Source: a virus
Virus record (IMG/VR): IMGVR_UViG_3300037041_002188
Span: 1 to 54,320 of that record
Length of the DNA stretch: 54,320 nucleotides
Direction: 5' to 3' (one strand)
This document shows, in pieces, positions 17,892-26,608 of this stretch. Made by a program: the position numbers and the translations under genes. Each line of letters opens with the position of its first letter. The first letter of the stretch is position 1. Under the pieces are notes generated by a model. The model was not told the DNA's origin. It ran no database searches and saw only the letters and a list, made by a program, of their open reading frames with translations.

Positions 17892-18865
17892 CTAAATCAA
17901 TAGTAGTAACTGGTGGTGCAGGTTTTGTAGGCTCTCATTTATGCACCGAACTTATTGCACAAGGTAATTTCGTTGTGTGTATAGATAACCTCTATACTGG
18001 CAGCACAGATAATATAAAACACCTTCTTAAAGATCCTAATTTCTCATTTCTACCTAACGATATTCTGCATAAACCTATTATTCTGCACGAGGTTGATGAG
18101 ATATACAATTTGGCATGTCCGGCATCTCCTATTCACTATCAAAGAGATCCTATCAAAACCGCACAAGTTAATTTTATAGGCGCAAGTAATATGCTTGAAC
18201 TTGCTAAAGATAAGGGTGCTAAAATCCTTCAAGCCTCTACTTCAGAGGTGTATGGAGATCCTATCGAGCATCCTCAGACAGAAAGCTATTGGGGGAATGT
18301 AAACCCTAACGGTATTCGGTCTTGTTATGACGAGGGTAAAAGAATAGCTGAGACACTTTTTTTCGATTACCACCGAATGCATAATGTAAGGATTAAAGTC
18401 GCTAGGATTTTTAATACCTATGGTCCCAGAATGCACCCCAAAGATGGTAGGGTGGTGAGTAACTTTATAGTTCAGGCACTGCAAAATAAACCATTAACGG
18501 TTTACGGTAGGGGTCAACAAACTAGGTCATTTTGTTATGTTGATGATTTGGTAGAGGGTCTTATAAAGCTAATGGCTACTGAAGATGATTTTACAGGCCC
18601 AGTTAATTTAGGGAACCCTTCTGAGTTCACCATATATGATCTTGCAAAAAAAGTTATAAAGCTAACCGGTGCTTTATCTGGCCCTTACCTGCCTCAAGAT
18701 ATTTTATTTTTATTTTGTACTCTACCGCAAGATGATCCTAAACAGCGAAAGCCAGATATTTCTTTAGCTAAAGAAAAACTTGGTTGGGAGCCTAAAGTAG
18801 AATTGGATGAGGGTCTAAAGCATACGATTGAATACTTCAGTACGCTAAATTTAACCGGCATATAG
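17888..18865 (+). CDS. UDP-glucuronate decarboxylase-like SDR (UXS type)
   Basis: A 325-residue extended short-chain dehydrogenase. [13 protein letters not shown] is the NAD-binding Rossmann loop, [10 protein letters not shown] and [11 protein letters not shown] carry the catalytic Ser/Thr and YxxxK, and [32 protein letters not shown] and [10 protein letters not shown] are typical of UDP-xylose synthases. These convert UDP-glucuronate to UDP-xylose. Compared with the usual family sequence there is a short extra segment before [10 protein letters not shown] ([19 protein letters not shown]), containing LPQD twice, perhaps a small duplication. It may supply sugar for surface-glycan modification; that role is inferred. 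Confidence 0.87.
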   Translation: MTKSIVVTGGAGFVGSHLCTELIAQGNFVVCIDNLYTGSTDNIKHLLKDPNFSFLPNDILHKPIILHEVDEIYNLACPASPIHYQRDPIKTAQVNFIGASNMLELAKDKGAKILQASTSEVYGDPIEHPQTESYWGNVNPNGIRSCYDEGKRIAETLFFDYHRMHNVRIKVARIFNTYGPRMHPKDGRVVSNFIVQALQNKPLTVYGRGQQTRSFCYVDDLVEGLIKLMATEDDFTGPVNLGNPSEFTIYDLAKKVIKLTGALSGPYLPQDILFLFCTLPQDDPKQRKPDISLAKEKLGWEPKVELDEGLKHTIEYFSTLNLTGI

Positions 18866-18939
18866 ACTTTACAGTACGTGGTGTCTGTGGTAGATATCGA
18901 AGCGGTTACTCTCTTTTTTAACCCTATTTCGAGGTTCAT

Positions 18940-19167
18940 ATGTTTTTATATAGACTTGTTTTGGCAAATTTGGAAAAAAATACATCTGAAGAAGTTTTTG
19001 CTGTTGGTGTTGATCCGGTAGCTGTTATTGAAAAAGCAAAGGCGCATGACGCTGAGGCTACGGTCGTTAACCTTTCAGTTGTTGCCTCTACCGATGGTGA
19101 TGACTTTACTAAATTGTTAGATACTGAAGTGAAACCTGCTCCAGAAGCGACACCTGTAGCTGAGTAA
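18940..19167 (+). CDS. Small hypothetical protein
   Basis: A 75-residue acidic protein with an alpha/beta N-terminus (LYRLVLANLEKN) and a Pro/Ala/Glu tail. GAGG lies 5 nt before the ATG, and a good terminator follows directly. No family recognised. Confidence 0.65.
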   Translation: MFLYRLVLANLEKNTSEEVFAVGVDPVAVIEKAKAHDAEATVVNLSVVASTDGDDFTKLLDTEVKPAPEATPVAE

Positions 19168-19197
19168 TAAAAAAGGCTCTTAGATGAGCCTTTTTTT
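19168..19197. terminator. Bidirectional intrinsic terminator
   Basis: AAAAAAGGCTC-ttagat-GAGCCTTTTTTT lies between the convergent 75-residue gene (plus) and the TerC gene (minus). The A- and T-runs on both sides should make it work on both strands. Confidence 0.85.
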
Positions 19198-19879
19198 AAT
19201 TGGTAGGTACGTGTTTTTTAAACTTCTCAGGACATTTCCAATTCCAAAATAATGCTCCACCGAAGATGCTAAATAAAATGATAGGTAGCACATGCTCATT
19301 GATACCGATGCCAAAGGTATGAAGAACGATATTAGCCCCTGCTATCAAAACCAAAACGAAAGCTGTTGGGTTTAGTATTGGAAACCTGTCAATTAGCTTT
19401 ATGAAAAAATTAGCAGCAAACCGCATCATAACGATACCCAAAACCGCACCAGTGATTAGTACCCACTTTTTTGACGATAGTGCCAATGCCACAGCGATAC
19501 TGTCTATTGAGAACATTAAATCAATTAACTCGACCGATACAATAGTACTCCATAATGGCGTTAACCATTTTACGGAAAAACCTGTATTTTGTTTTTCAGT
19601 AGCTTCTTTGGCAAAAAACAGTTCATGTACTGAAATGTAAACTAAATAACCACCAGCAAGAAACTTGATCCAGTTGTGCTGCATTAACCACGTACCTAAG
19701 AAGATAATAATGATCCTAAAAAAATAGGCTCCCCATATTCCATAGGTAAGGGCTTTCTTTTGATCCTTCGGATCTTTTAAACGTGTGCTAACCATAGAGG
19801 CTAAAACCAAGGCGTTATCGAAGGATAACAACCCCTCAAGAATAACAAGTTGTAAAATTATAATTACATCCAAAAACAT
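19196..19879 (-). CDS. TerC-family integral membrane protein
   Basis: A 227-residue protein with about seven hydrophobic segments. The two family signatures are present: GLLSFDNALVLASM near the N-terminus and ELIDLMFSIDSIAVALA in the middle, whose paired Asp/Asn residues are thought to handle metal ions. TerC/Alx proteins belong to tellurite-resistance and manganese-export systems in bacteria and to Ter stress operons, where they are partnered with VWA proteins. A VWA gene lies immediately upstream on the same strand (17 nt gap). GGAG-like sequence precedes the ATG. Confidence 0.9.
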   Translation of the reverse strand: MFLDVIIILQLVILEGLLSFDNALVLASMVSTRLKDPKDQKKALTYGIWGAYFFRIIIIFLGTWLMQHNWIKFLAGGYLVYISVHELFFAKEATEKQNTGFSVKWLTPLWSTIVSVELIDLMFSIDSIAVALALSSKKWVLITGAVLGIVMMRFAANFFIKLIDRFPILNPTAFVLVLIAGANIVLHTFGIGINEHVLPIILFSIFGGALFWNWKCPEKFKKHVPTN

Positions 19880-19896
19880 CGTAATCTCCTTAACTA

Positions 19897-20520
19897 CTAG
19901 TCATTAACGGCATTCAGTAAAACTTCACTCAGCGATAGGTTTTCCATGTCATCTATAGTAATGGTATCGACGATATCAAATTTTGCTCCACAGCTTTGCA
20001 GGTCATCATCTAAAGACTTTAGGAATTTTCTAGCTCCTTCATTACGACCGACTTGAATGAAACTGATACCAATCTCATCATCGTTTTCAATCTTCTTTGT
20101 TGCGTCCATAATTACTTTAGCAACGGTTACCTTATCATCAGGTTCACCATCTGTAAGTACAAGCACTGTGAGTGGTTTTGACGTGCTCATTTTTTTAGAA
20201 AAATAGCTATCTAAAACATCTTTTAATACTAAATGTAATGCAGTTCCACCTAAAGGATCGTTTTCTAAAAAGATGTCTTTAACCCGATCAGCGGTGACAT
20301 TGGGAAATTTTTTGAAGCTATTTGAGAAGAGATATATGTCTATCCCATCATCATCAAACTCTTCCATTTTACTTGCTAGTGCATATGCACTTTCGGAACA
20401 GTACGCCCATCGGGACTTACCACCAGTACAATCTTTTTCACTCATAGACCCGGATTTATCTATTACGAGTACATAATCTCTTTTTGACAAATCAGCTTTA
20501 GTAATCATACCTGACTCCAT
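19897..20520 (-). CDS. VWA-domain protein, TerF/TerY-like
   Basis: A 207-residue protein that is essentially one VWA domain. The MIDAS motifs are complete: VLVIDKSGSMSEKD, the Thr loop DPLGGTALH, and VLVLTDGEPDD. I start at 20520 because AGAGGT lies 7 nt upstream; the frame continues upstream without a ribosome site. It sits 17 nt before the TerC gene in the same direction, the usual association in Ter stress-response operons, so the two probably act together at the membrane. The partner idea comes from known operons, not from this sequence. Confidence 0.83.
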   Translation of the reverse strand: MESGMITKADLSKRDYVLVIDKSGSMSEKDCTGGKSRWAYCSESAYALASKMEEFDDDGIDIYLFSNSFKKFPNVTADRVKDIFLENDPLGGTALHLVLKDVLDSYFSKKMSTSKPLTVLVLTDGEPDDKVTVAKVIMDATKKIENDDEIGISFIQVGRNEGARKFLKSLDDDLQSCGAKFDIVDTITIDDMENLSLSEVLLNAVND

Positions 20521-20577
20521 ATTTAATACCTCTACAATTGGAATTTTGTTCAGACAGTACAGCATTTTTTCAAAAGT

Positions 20578-20606
20578 TTGTCGATAGACTATTTTTGTGG
20601 TATTCT
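20578..20606 (+). promoter_or_regulatory. Candidate sigma70-type promoter
   Basis: TTGTCG (20578-20583), a 17-nt spacer and TATTCT (20601-20606) lie in the gap upstream of the membrane protein gene at 20786. Matches are moderate (4 of 6 and 5 of 6). A leader of about 170 nt would precede the gene. Confidence 0.35.
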
Positions 20607-20785
20607 GTGTTATCTTTTAATTGAGGTATGTTTCTGCGGATTCCTCTCGTTTTTTATTATTAAAAATCGACATAGGTATTATTGCTTATCTTAATAGTAA
20701 GAGAGGTTGAATTTCCTATAGAAAATAAAATCCACTGTCTGAATCGGGTGCCATCAAAATAACAACTTAATTTTGGGGGGGCCGG

Positions 20786-21367
20786 ATGAAAAAGCAAAAG
20801 TATATCATTCCGTTTATACTATTTTCCGTTTATCTGTGTACTAATAGCTTGGTGTATTCTTTAACACCTAATGAATTGGAATTTGGAAAGGGGTTTCAAT
20901 TAAAACAAGCAAACCCTTCAGTGTTCGAGTTCTATCAACCACTTATAGCAGCACTCTCCGGTGCGGTATTGACAAGTGGGTGTTTCATCTTTTTTCTAAA
21001 AAGGATGGTATCGCAGTATGACTCCCGTCATGATAAACATGACAAGCAAATACTAGATCTTTACATGGAGTCACATGACACTGAGAAAGAAATAAATGAT
21101 AAAATCTATGCCCAAGGTGAAATTGTTCAAAAAGAAATCAGATTGGAATTGACAGCAGTATCACAAACAATACTGACTACACTGGATTCTCTGCGTAGTA
21201 CAATTCAAGTGCTTGTAGCAGATATTGCTACCTTGCAAGCAGAGCATAATAGCTGCGATTACAAAGCTGGTGATATAAATGTTATGAAAAAACAAATTGA
21301 AAACATGTCTACAACTTGTAAAAGGCTGGAAAAACACATTCAAAAGCATATAGATGATACTATTTAA
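20786..21367 (+). CDS. Membrane-anchored coiled-coil protein
   Basis: A 193-residue protein. Residues 7-25 are a hydrophobic signal or anchor segment, residues about 52-72 a second hydrophobic segment (LIAALSGAVLTSGCFIFFL), and residues 75-190 a long helical, charged region likely to form a coiled coil. A run of G's (GGGGGGG) lies about 8 nt before the ATG. The topology resembles spanin- or holin-associated proteins, but there is no decisive motif. Its end overlaps the convergent gene at 21364 by 4 nt. Confidence 0.7.
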   Translation: MKKQKYIIPFILFSVYLCTNSLVYSLTPNELEFGKGFQLKQANPSVFEFYQPLIAALSGAVLTSGCFIFFLKRMVSQYDSRHDKHDKQILDLYMESHDTEKEINDKIYAQGEIVQKEIRLELTAVSQTILTTLDSLRSTIQVLVADIATLQAEHNSCDYKAGDINVMKKQIENMSTTCKRLEKHIQKHIDDTI

Positions 21368-21936
21368 CCAGCCTTTATAGTTATCCATTTATTAACATCA
21401 TGTTCATCCTGAACATGGTATATCTCTTTATTAGAAGCACGATAGTCTCTTCTCATATCCACCGGGTAACATTCCCAAACTGGTAGCGGTTCATGAAAGC
21501 AATAATCCATACGATCCATTTCATCAAGAGATTTCCAACCAATATCTTTAATTGAATCTATTAGGGGGGTGTCGATACCGATTTTTTCCTTTTCCATATC
21601 ATAAAGAACCCTGTAGCTATAGTTAAACTGCATAGGTGTTTTGAGGATGTTGAATAATGTGTCATGTTCGACCACATAAAATTGTGGGTGTCCGTTTTGA
21701 ACATCGCATAATGCGAAATCATTTTTTTTGTGTATGTTCCAGTCTTGTGTAAATTTAAAAGGAAAGAAGTTTCCTTTGTATCTTTGCTTAAGGATTAGAC
21801 TCATTTTCATTAAGGAAAGCTGACAGAATAGCTGTGTAAATTCCAACCTATCTTTTGCAAGCCCATAAAATCGAAGCTCATAGGAGTATAGGTTGAAACC
21901 AAGCACGTCAAGAGTGGTATGTGGTATTGTTTTCAT
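21364..21936 (-). CDS. Hypothetical protein
   Basis: A 190-residue protein rich in aromatic residues, with no motif I recognise. It lies 14 nt downstream of the Pro/Gln-rich protein gene on the same strand, so the two are probably one unit. Confidence 0.68.
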   Translation of the reverse strand: MKTIPHTTLDVLGFNLYSYELRFYGLAKDRLEFTQLFCQLSLMKMSLILKQRYKGNFFPFKFTQDWNIHKKNDFALCDVQNGHPQFYVVEHDTLFNILKTPMQFNYSYRVLYDMEKEKIGIDTPLIDSIKDIGWKSLDEMDRMDYCFHEPLPVWECYPVDMRRDYRASNKEIYHVQDEHDVNKWITIKAG

Positions 21937-21950
21937 GATTAATGTGTTCT

Positions 21951-22823
21951 CTATTGTTTCCCATTTGTTTTGTTTTTTGATAGGTAATCATCAATTTCCT
22001 TCCACAACAGAAAGCTCTGTCTATGTGTTTCTGTGAATGCTTCATGTGTTTGTTTCAAAACATCTGTCTGGACTCTAATTTTTTCTGCAACAACACTCGA
22101 AAGAGATCTCATCTTCTCTAGTTGATCTTTAGATGGTGCTGGAGTCGGTTCTTCTTCTTCTTTAGGGCTATCCGGTGGTAGGGGGGCCGCATTGATATTC
22201 ACATTATAAGCATAAGGCTGTTGTGGTGCCGGTGCTGGTGCCTGTGTTGGAGTTGGTGTTTGCACCTGTGCTTGAGGTTGTACAGGCGGTACATATTGTT
22301 GTTGTGGGTATGGTTGGCCATAAGGATTATAGGGCTGACCATAGGGAGCATATGGGTGCTGTTGCGGAACATATTGTGGTTGAGGTACATATTGTTGTTG
22401 TGGTACATATTGCGGTTGTGGCGCAAAAGGCTGACTAGGTTGAACATAGGGCTGTTGAGGTATGTAAGGTTGAGTTTGAGGTTGTATAGTTTCTTTTGTT
22501 TTTGGCTGACTAAATGAATTCATAAATGCTTTAAGAGCTTCTTCACTGTATTCTGGTTTAGGTTCCATCGGTATTTCCTTTTTAATTTCTGTATTTTCTT
22601 CTTTCTGTGATATTCCGCATTCTAGATCATTTACGCAATTCTCCTTTGATTGATTACTATTAGTATATTGTTTATTTCTCTCAGTGTCGATTTTAGTGTA
22701 AAAGTTATAAAAGTCAATGTTCGTTTTATTCATGCGCTCCATAGCATCGATAGCTAGGAAGTCTAATCTTCTAGCCCTTTCTACTAAGTTTAATATTTTT
22801 TCAAACCTGTCTAGTTTATCCAT
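21951..22823 (-). CDS. Pro/Gln/Tyr-rich protein with helical ends
   Basis: A 290-residue protein. Residues 1-45 are helical and charged. Residues about 115-215 are a low-complexity tract of repeated QYVPQ, QPY and PYGQP units followed by TPTPTQAPAPAPQQPYA, encoded by an imperfect DNA repeat at about 22200-22480. Residues 225-290 are helical and could form a coiled coil. Such Pro/Gln tracts are typical of extended linkers in structural proteins or of condensate-forming proteins. No known family. Confidence 0.68.
   Translation of the reverse strand: MDKLDRFEKILNLVERARRLDFLAIDAMERMNKTNIDFYNFYTKIDTERNKQYTNSNQSKENCVNDLECGISQKEENTEIKKEIPMEPKPEYSEEALKAFMNSFSQPKTKETIQPQTQPYIPQQPYVQPSQPFAPQPQYVPQQQYVPQPQYVPQQHPYAPYGQPYNPYGQPYPQQQYVPPVQPQAQVQTPTPTQAPAPAPQQPYAYNVNINAAPLPPDSPKEEEEPTPAPSKDQLEKMRSLSSVVAEKIRVQTDVLKQTHEAFTETHRQSFLLWKEIDDYLSKNKTNGKQ
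22200..22480 (-). repeat. Imperfect repeat encoding QYVPQ/PYGQP units
   Basis: On the plus strand, short units such as ACATATTGTTGTTGTGG and ACATATTG(C/T)GGTTG recur many times with small changes. They encode the low-complexity core of the protein at 21951..22823 and probably vary in number among relatives through slippage. Confidence 0.7.
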
Positions 22824-23086
22824 AGTCTATGAAAACCGTTATTATTGTTTGCTTCGTAAAGTGTAACACATGCATTAATTAGATCGCACCGAGAAAAACT
22901 GTTCAATTAAGTAAAGCTGAGGAGTATTTATATAAACTATACTTGTCACTAATGACGCACCTTGCACATAACTTGATGAAATGAAATTTCTTTTTTTATC
23001 TTTCCCCTTTTAATTAATTTATTAATCGGTTAAAACTTCTTTGTAATTGATTGTTTGCATTTTTTTCAATTGAAGGAAAAATAGAT

Positions 23087-23554
23087 ATGAGGTATTTAAC
23101 TACAGATAGAGTAAATGCGACATTCTTAGATTGTTTATTTAGACCTGAAGAGATCGAAGATGGTAAACCTTTAGTAGAATCTATTATAGTAGATGGAGTT
23201 ATAGGTAAATTTGGTTTTCATGCAGGAAGGTTAAATAAAAATAGTGCGGTTATAAAAAAGCTGTTACTTGAACTACCAGATGAGTTTTTTGATGTTGGTG
23301 GTGGTGGTTGGGCCTTTCAGAATCTAGGTAAAGATAAACTTGGAAATTCTTGGGCTGATACTCATTTAACATTAGAACAGTTGGTTTGTTTGGGCTTGGC
23401 AATCAATCATGTTGAGTATTGTTTACCAAGAAGTGAATGGAGAACTGTGGTAGGAAGTCCGTATATTCGAATCAATAGATTAAAGCTAAAGCCTTTGGAT
23501 GTTAAAACCGTAAATGATCTGGCAGAAGGGAGCATAGAACTCCCGAAAGAATAA
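23087..23554 (+). CDS. Conserved phage hypothetical protein
   Basis: A 155-residue protein. I start at 23087 because GAAGGA lies upstream; the frame opens at a TTG (23051) without a site. The block LLLELPDEFFDVGGGGWAFQ followed by WADTHLTLEQLVCLGLA and LPRSEW matches, from memory, a protein family common in phages of very different hosts, with no assigned function. It is followed 10 nt later by the next gene. Confidence 0.75.
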   Translation: MRYLTTDRVNATFLDCLFRPEEIEDGKPLVESIIVDGVIGKFGFHAGRLNKNSAVIKKLLLELPDEFFDVGGGGWAFQNLGKDKLGNSWADTHLTLEQLVCLGLAINHVEYCLPRSEWRTVVGSPYIRINRLKLKPLDVKTVNDLAEGSIELPKE

Positions 23555-23564
23555 AGGAGTTGTT

Positions 23565-24023
23565 ATGCAAGCGAAAAAAGCAAAATCACCCGTTAAGAAA
23601 CCACGGCCCAAAAAAGAAGTAGAGAAAGATGTGAAAGATGTGAAAGATGTAAAAGAATCTGCTACCGTTGATGATATTCTTTGTATCTACCGCACTGCCC
23701 CTCTTAATGATGTGCGTCAAAAAACTCTAGAATTGTTAGATTTGATCTCTGCACATTATGAAGAACTAGAGAAAAGGGGTGATAAACTACTTGATAGGCT
23801 TGTCGCAGCAACAACTGTTTCTGATGAAGTAAAAAATGTAATGCTCCAAGAGTCGGAAAATATTTTACGAGCCAAGTGTAGAATTACTAATGTTAAAACA
23901 GTTATATTAACTCGACTATGCTCTTCGTATCTTGAAGAAGATAGTGATCTTCAAAACATTAGTCACCTTTTCACGGAAAGTGACGAGGACTCAACACAAG
24001 AAATTACTACTCCTCAAATATAA
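23565..24023 (+). CDS. Lys-rich hypothetical protein
   Basis: A 152-residue protein with AAAGGAG before the ATG. The first 30 residues are very basic, with a short repeat (KDVKDVKDVKE from a 9-nt unit repeated at about 23628-23654); the rest is helical. Its end overlaps the convergent amidase gene at 24007 by 17 nt. No family recognised. Confidence 0.7.
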   Translation: MQAKKAKSPVKKPRPKKEVEKDVKDVKDVKESATVDDILCIYRTAPLNDVRQKTLELLDLISAHYEELEKRGDKLLDRLVAATTVSDEVKNVMLQESENILRAKCRITNVKTVILTRLCSSYLEEDSDLQNISHLFTESDEDSTQEITTPQI

Positions 24024-24639
24024 CAATACCCCCTCTGTAAAGGTCATCTGTAGAGAACCTTGTTCGATCAAGCGACCACAAGGGGTTATTCATCATTCCA
24101 CGGCAGACATAATATTGGTACTCTGAGCAATAAAATTGGAATGATTTACATGTTTCCCATGCATCATCAGAGGCATATTGATCTGTTTTAGGGAGTGGAT
24201 CTCTTACAAAATACCTAACTTTTGCCTGTCGTATTTTATTAATTTTTTGTCTTGCGATTTCTTTTTCTTCTTTGGATAGAGGCAGTTTTATTATAGCCAG
24301 TTGATCTACTTCTTTTAAGTAGTAGAGTAAACTGTCAAATCGAAGTTTATTCCTAACATGGCTTATGTATGCTTCACCATCAGTACCGAGAGATAAAAAT
24401 CCTGAGTGCGCCCAGTATATCTTATAGAATTTTCGTTGCAAGATGGTAGCGACAGAATGGTTATCACACCCTACAAAACAAAAGATTTCATCGGGATTAT
24501 CTCTTAGGATTTGCCTTATTTTAAAATAGTTCTCTAATCTGAATTTAGGGTACCCCCGTAATCTAGGGGTTAACCTAATAACAGACTTCCAGAAACGGGT
24601 GTTTAAAAAATAAGCTATTGTCTTTTGGATCATGGGCAT
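24007..24639 (-). CDS. Permuted papain-fold (NlpC/P60-like) amidase, copy 1
   Basis: A 210-residue protein related to the one at 43820..44485. Shared features in order are an N-terminal NTRFWKSV / TTKFWKKM block, a His block (IYWAHSGFLSLG), LLYYLKEVDQLAIIKLP, and a Cys block (FQFYCSEYQYYVC). The His-before-Cys order fits the permuted YiiX/DUF830 branch of NlpC/P60 enzymes, which cleave amide or thioester bonds. The substrate is unknown; cell-wall, lipid and protein targets are all possible. A tiny lipoprotein gene overlaps its start. Confidence 0.65.
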   Translation of the reverse strand: MPMIQKTIAYFLNTRFWKSVIRLTPRLRGYPKFRLENYFKIRQILRDNPDEIFCFVGCDNHSVATILQRKFYKIYWAHSGFLSLGTDGEAYISHVRNKLRFDSLLYYLKEVDQLAIIKLPLSKEEKEIARQKINKIRQAKVRYFVRDPLPKTDQYASDDAWETCKSFQFYCSEYQYYVCRGMMNNPLWSLDRTRFSTDDLYRGGIVIFEE

Positions 24640-24788
24640 ACATCCAGAGCTTCATCAATATCTAGTTCTAAAAGAGTCATTCTTTTTTCAAGAATCTTGA
24701 CCCTGTACTCAATGTCTTTATTTTTATAATAGTCGGTGACACATCCTGTTAAACAGGTGCAAGCAAAGAACAGTAATACTTTTGACAT
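24630..24788 (-). CDS. Small lipoprotein (52 residues)
   Basis: An ATG at 24788 opens a 52-residue frame ending at a TGA that overlaps the start of the amidase gene by 10 nt. The N-terminus is a lipoprotein signal: SKVLLFFACTCLTGC with lipobox LTGC (lipidated Cys at 16). The rest (IEYRVKILEKRMTLLELDI) has heptad spacing of Leu/Ile and should form a coiled coil. GAGGAAA lies about 10 nt upstream of the ATG. Short outer-membrane lipoproteins of this kind act as o-spanins or Lpp-like tethers; no i-spanin lies next to it, so the role is open. Confidence 0.7.
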   Translation of the reverse strand: MSKVLLFFACTCLTGCVTDYYKNKDIEYRVKILEKRMTLLELDIDEALDVCP

Positions 24789-24907
24789 GGTGGTATTTCC
24801 TCAAAAGGCAAGGGTGATATAGTTAAAACTAACTATTTTTTTTAACCTTTTCAACCTCAAGTTTGATTTTTATTTTCACCGTTAACTTACCTCTACTGGG
24901 GGTAGGT

Positions 24908-25438
24908 ATGGAATCATTAAACCATCTAGATGCTAAAATAGATCTGTATTCGCTATTGCTAGAAAACGATAGGTACGCTCAAGTTGAAAAGAGTGTTGGT
25001 AGTTCTCGTCCTGACATCCTAACGGAGATTAAAGGGTTTACCGTAGCAGTAGAGATCCAGTATTCACCTATATCTACAAAAACTATTTTGCATCGCATGA
25101 GGGAGCATACAATCTCTGGTGCCTATACTCTTTGGTTACTTCGAGAAAGCACTATTCAGGCTGAACTATATGCTAGGAATTTGAAATGGGTTAAATTTAT
25201 ACAGCACCTTCAAAATGGCGTACTGTTTTTAGTAAACTCTTGTGGTCAGATAACTCCAGCAAGAATAGACAATTCTATTTCATATGGTAACAATAAGATT
25301 CTGGCAGGTCGTAAAATATTAGACACTTCCTCGCCTATTGAGTTGGATGAAATTGAATTTTGTTATAATGATATGTTTGACTTGAATACAACAACTTGTG
25401 AGCCTTGGTGGATTGAAAATTACTTAGAGCTTTTTTAA
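24908..25438 (+). CDS. CoiA-like nuclease
   Basis: A 176-residue protein with the CoiA/PD-(D/E)xK core: SVGSSRPDILTE gives the Asp, VAVEIQYSPIS gives the E-x-Q, followed by the helix ILHRMREHT and the strand YTLWLL, exactly the pattern of CoiA-like endonucleases. CoiA helps recombination of incoming DNA in competent bacteria; phage versions probably process DNA. I start at 24908 because GGGGGTAGGT precedes it; the frame opens at a TTG (24863). The C-terminal 70 residues are unrecognised. Confidence 0.75.
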   Translation: MESLNHLDAKIDLYSLLLENDRYAQVEKSVGSSRPDILTEIKGFTVAVEIQYSPISTKTILHRMREHTISGAYTLWLLRESTIQAELYARNLKWVKFIQHLQNGVLFLVNSCGQITPARIDNSISYGNNKILAGRKILDTSSPIELDEIEFCYNDMFDLNTTTCEPWWIENYLELF

Positions 25439-25440
25439 AA

Positions 25441-25950
25441 ATGAACTTTAGAAACATCAAATACATATTGACATACAAGCAAGCAAAAAAGTATGAGAAT
25501 GCGGTACTTGATGGAATTTATGCCAAGCTACTTTGGTTTATGATAAAACTCCAAAACAAAGAAAAACAGGTACAGAATTTTCTGAAAAGCAAAAATTTAG
25601 TAGATACACACGAGAATTTGAAAATGGCTGTTGAATGGCTCGATATTCCCATCACATCAGGAGACATTATTTGGGATTTTAGTGAGAGGCGAAAAAAAGT
25701 ACAGAGAAAGATTTGGGTTCATACGGCCATAGCTTTTATCTTAATATGGGCCTGTTTTTTTGGTATCACCTCTCTTATCAAAGAAAAGCAGATAACTCTT
25801 ACGATGACACTAGTTTATTCTGTGCTTGTGGCGTATTTTATCCCTCTTTTTAGTCACAAGTATGAGGTAGATGTTATAGCTAAAGAGACAGATAAGTTTA
25901 TAGAGAGGTATCTAAAATCAAAAACAAATGGTTTGAGAAGGATTAAGTGA
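25441..25950 (+). CDS. Two-TM membrane protein
   Basis: A 169-residue protein starting 2 nt after the CoiA-like gene. Residues about 96-113 (IAFILIWACFFGITSLI) and 120-140 (MTLVYSVLVAYFIPLF) are membrane segments; the N-terminal 90 residues are basic and helical. Its stop overlaps the next ATG (TGATG). No family recognised. Confidence 0.72.
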   Translation: MNFRNIKYILTYKQAKKYENAVLDGIYAKLLWFMIKLQNKEKQVQNFLKSKNLVDTHENLKMAVEWLDIPITSGDIIWDFSERRKKVQRKIWVHTAIAFILIWACFFGITSLIKEKQITLTMTLVYSVLVAYFIPLFSHKYEVDVIAKETDKFIERYLKSKTNGLRRIK

Positions 25951-26606
25951 TGGCACACATACCACCTATATCGGGTAATTTTTTAATCGATGCCGATATA
26001 ACGTATTTAGAAAAAGATCTTTTAAATACGGAACAGCAATTAAAGGTTGTCCCGGCATCCTTCTATGAAAAAATCCCTCAAAAAGATCTATCTATGTTTT
26101 GTCATAAATATGGATTCTATTGTCTGCCGACTGTTGAATTGTGTGAATGGTTAAAGGAACAGATAGGAGATCAGTCGGCTATTGAGATCGGAGCCGGTCA
26201 TGGTGCGGTCGGAAAGTATCTAGGAATCCCTTGCACTGATAGCCGACTACAAGAAGATGAGTTCATTCGTTTCACCTATAAAATGCTAGGCCAACCTGTC
26301 GTAGAATATCCTAATCATGTTATCAAAATGGATGCAATAAAAGCGATAGAGCATTACAAGCCAGAGGTTGTCATAGCGACATGGGTAACTCAGTTACATT
26401 TAGATGATTCCGACATAGGCAATAGCAATATGTACGGTATTGAAGAAGAAAAAATAGTTGAGAGAGCTAAGTATATTCATGTAGGTCATAGAAACGTCCA
26501 CGGTAAAAAACGTATTTTACAAAGGGAGCATAATGAATATACTTTCCCTTGGCTCTATTCACGTTCACTTGATTCTGGTTCACAATTTATTTCTGTGTGG
26601 GAGTAG
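25950..26606 (+). CDS. Class I SAM methyltransferase-like protein
   Basis: A 218-residue protein. AIEIGAGHGAVGKYLG (about residues 80-95) is a motif I for S-adenosylmethionine binding, and PEVVIATWVTQLH looks like motif IV. The substrate is unknown. The ATG overlaps the stop of the membrane-protein gene by one base, indicating translational coupling. The rest has no recognised target-recognition domain. Confidence 0.65.
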   Translation: MAHIPPISGNFLIDADITYLEKDLLNTEQQLKVVPASFYEKIPQKDLSMFCHKYGFYCLPTVELCEWLKEQIGDQSAIEIGAGHGAVGKYLGIPCTDSRLQEDEFIRFTYKMLGQPVVEYPNHVIKMDAIKAIEHYKPEVVIATWVTQLHLDDSDIGNSNMYGIEEEKIVERAKYIHVGHRNVHGKKRILQREHNEYTFPWLYSRSLDSGSQFISVWE

Positions 26607-26608
26607 GT

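Noticed and set aside
22223-22517. Long plus-strand frames over the Pro/Gln-rich region
   Set aside because: They are shadows of the repetitive minus-strand gene, made of Val/Leu/Trp-rich repeats without ribosome sites.
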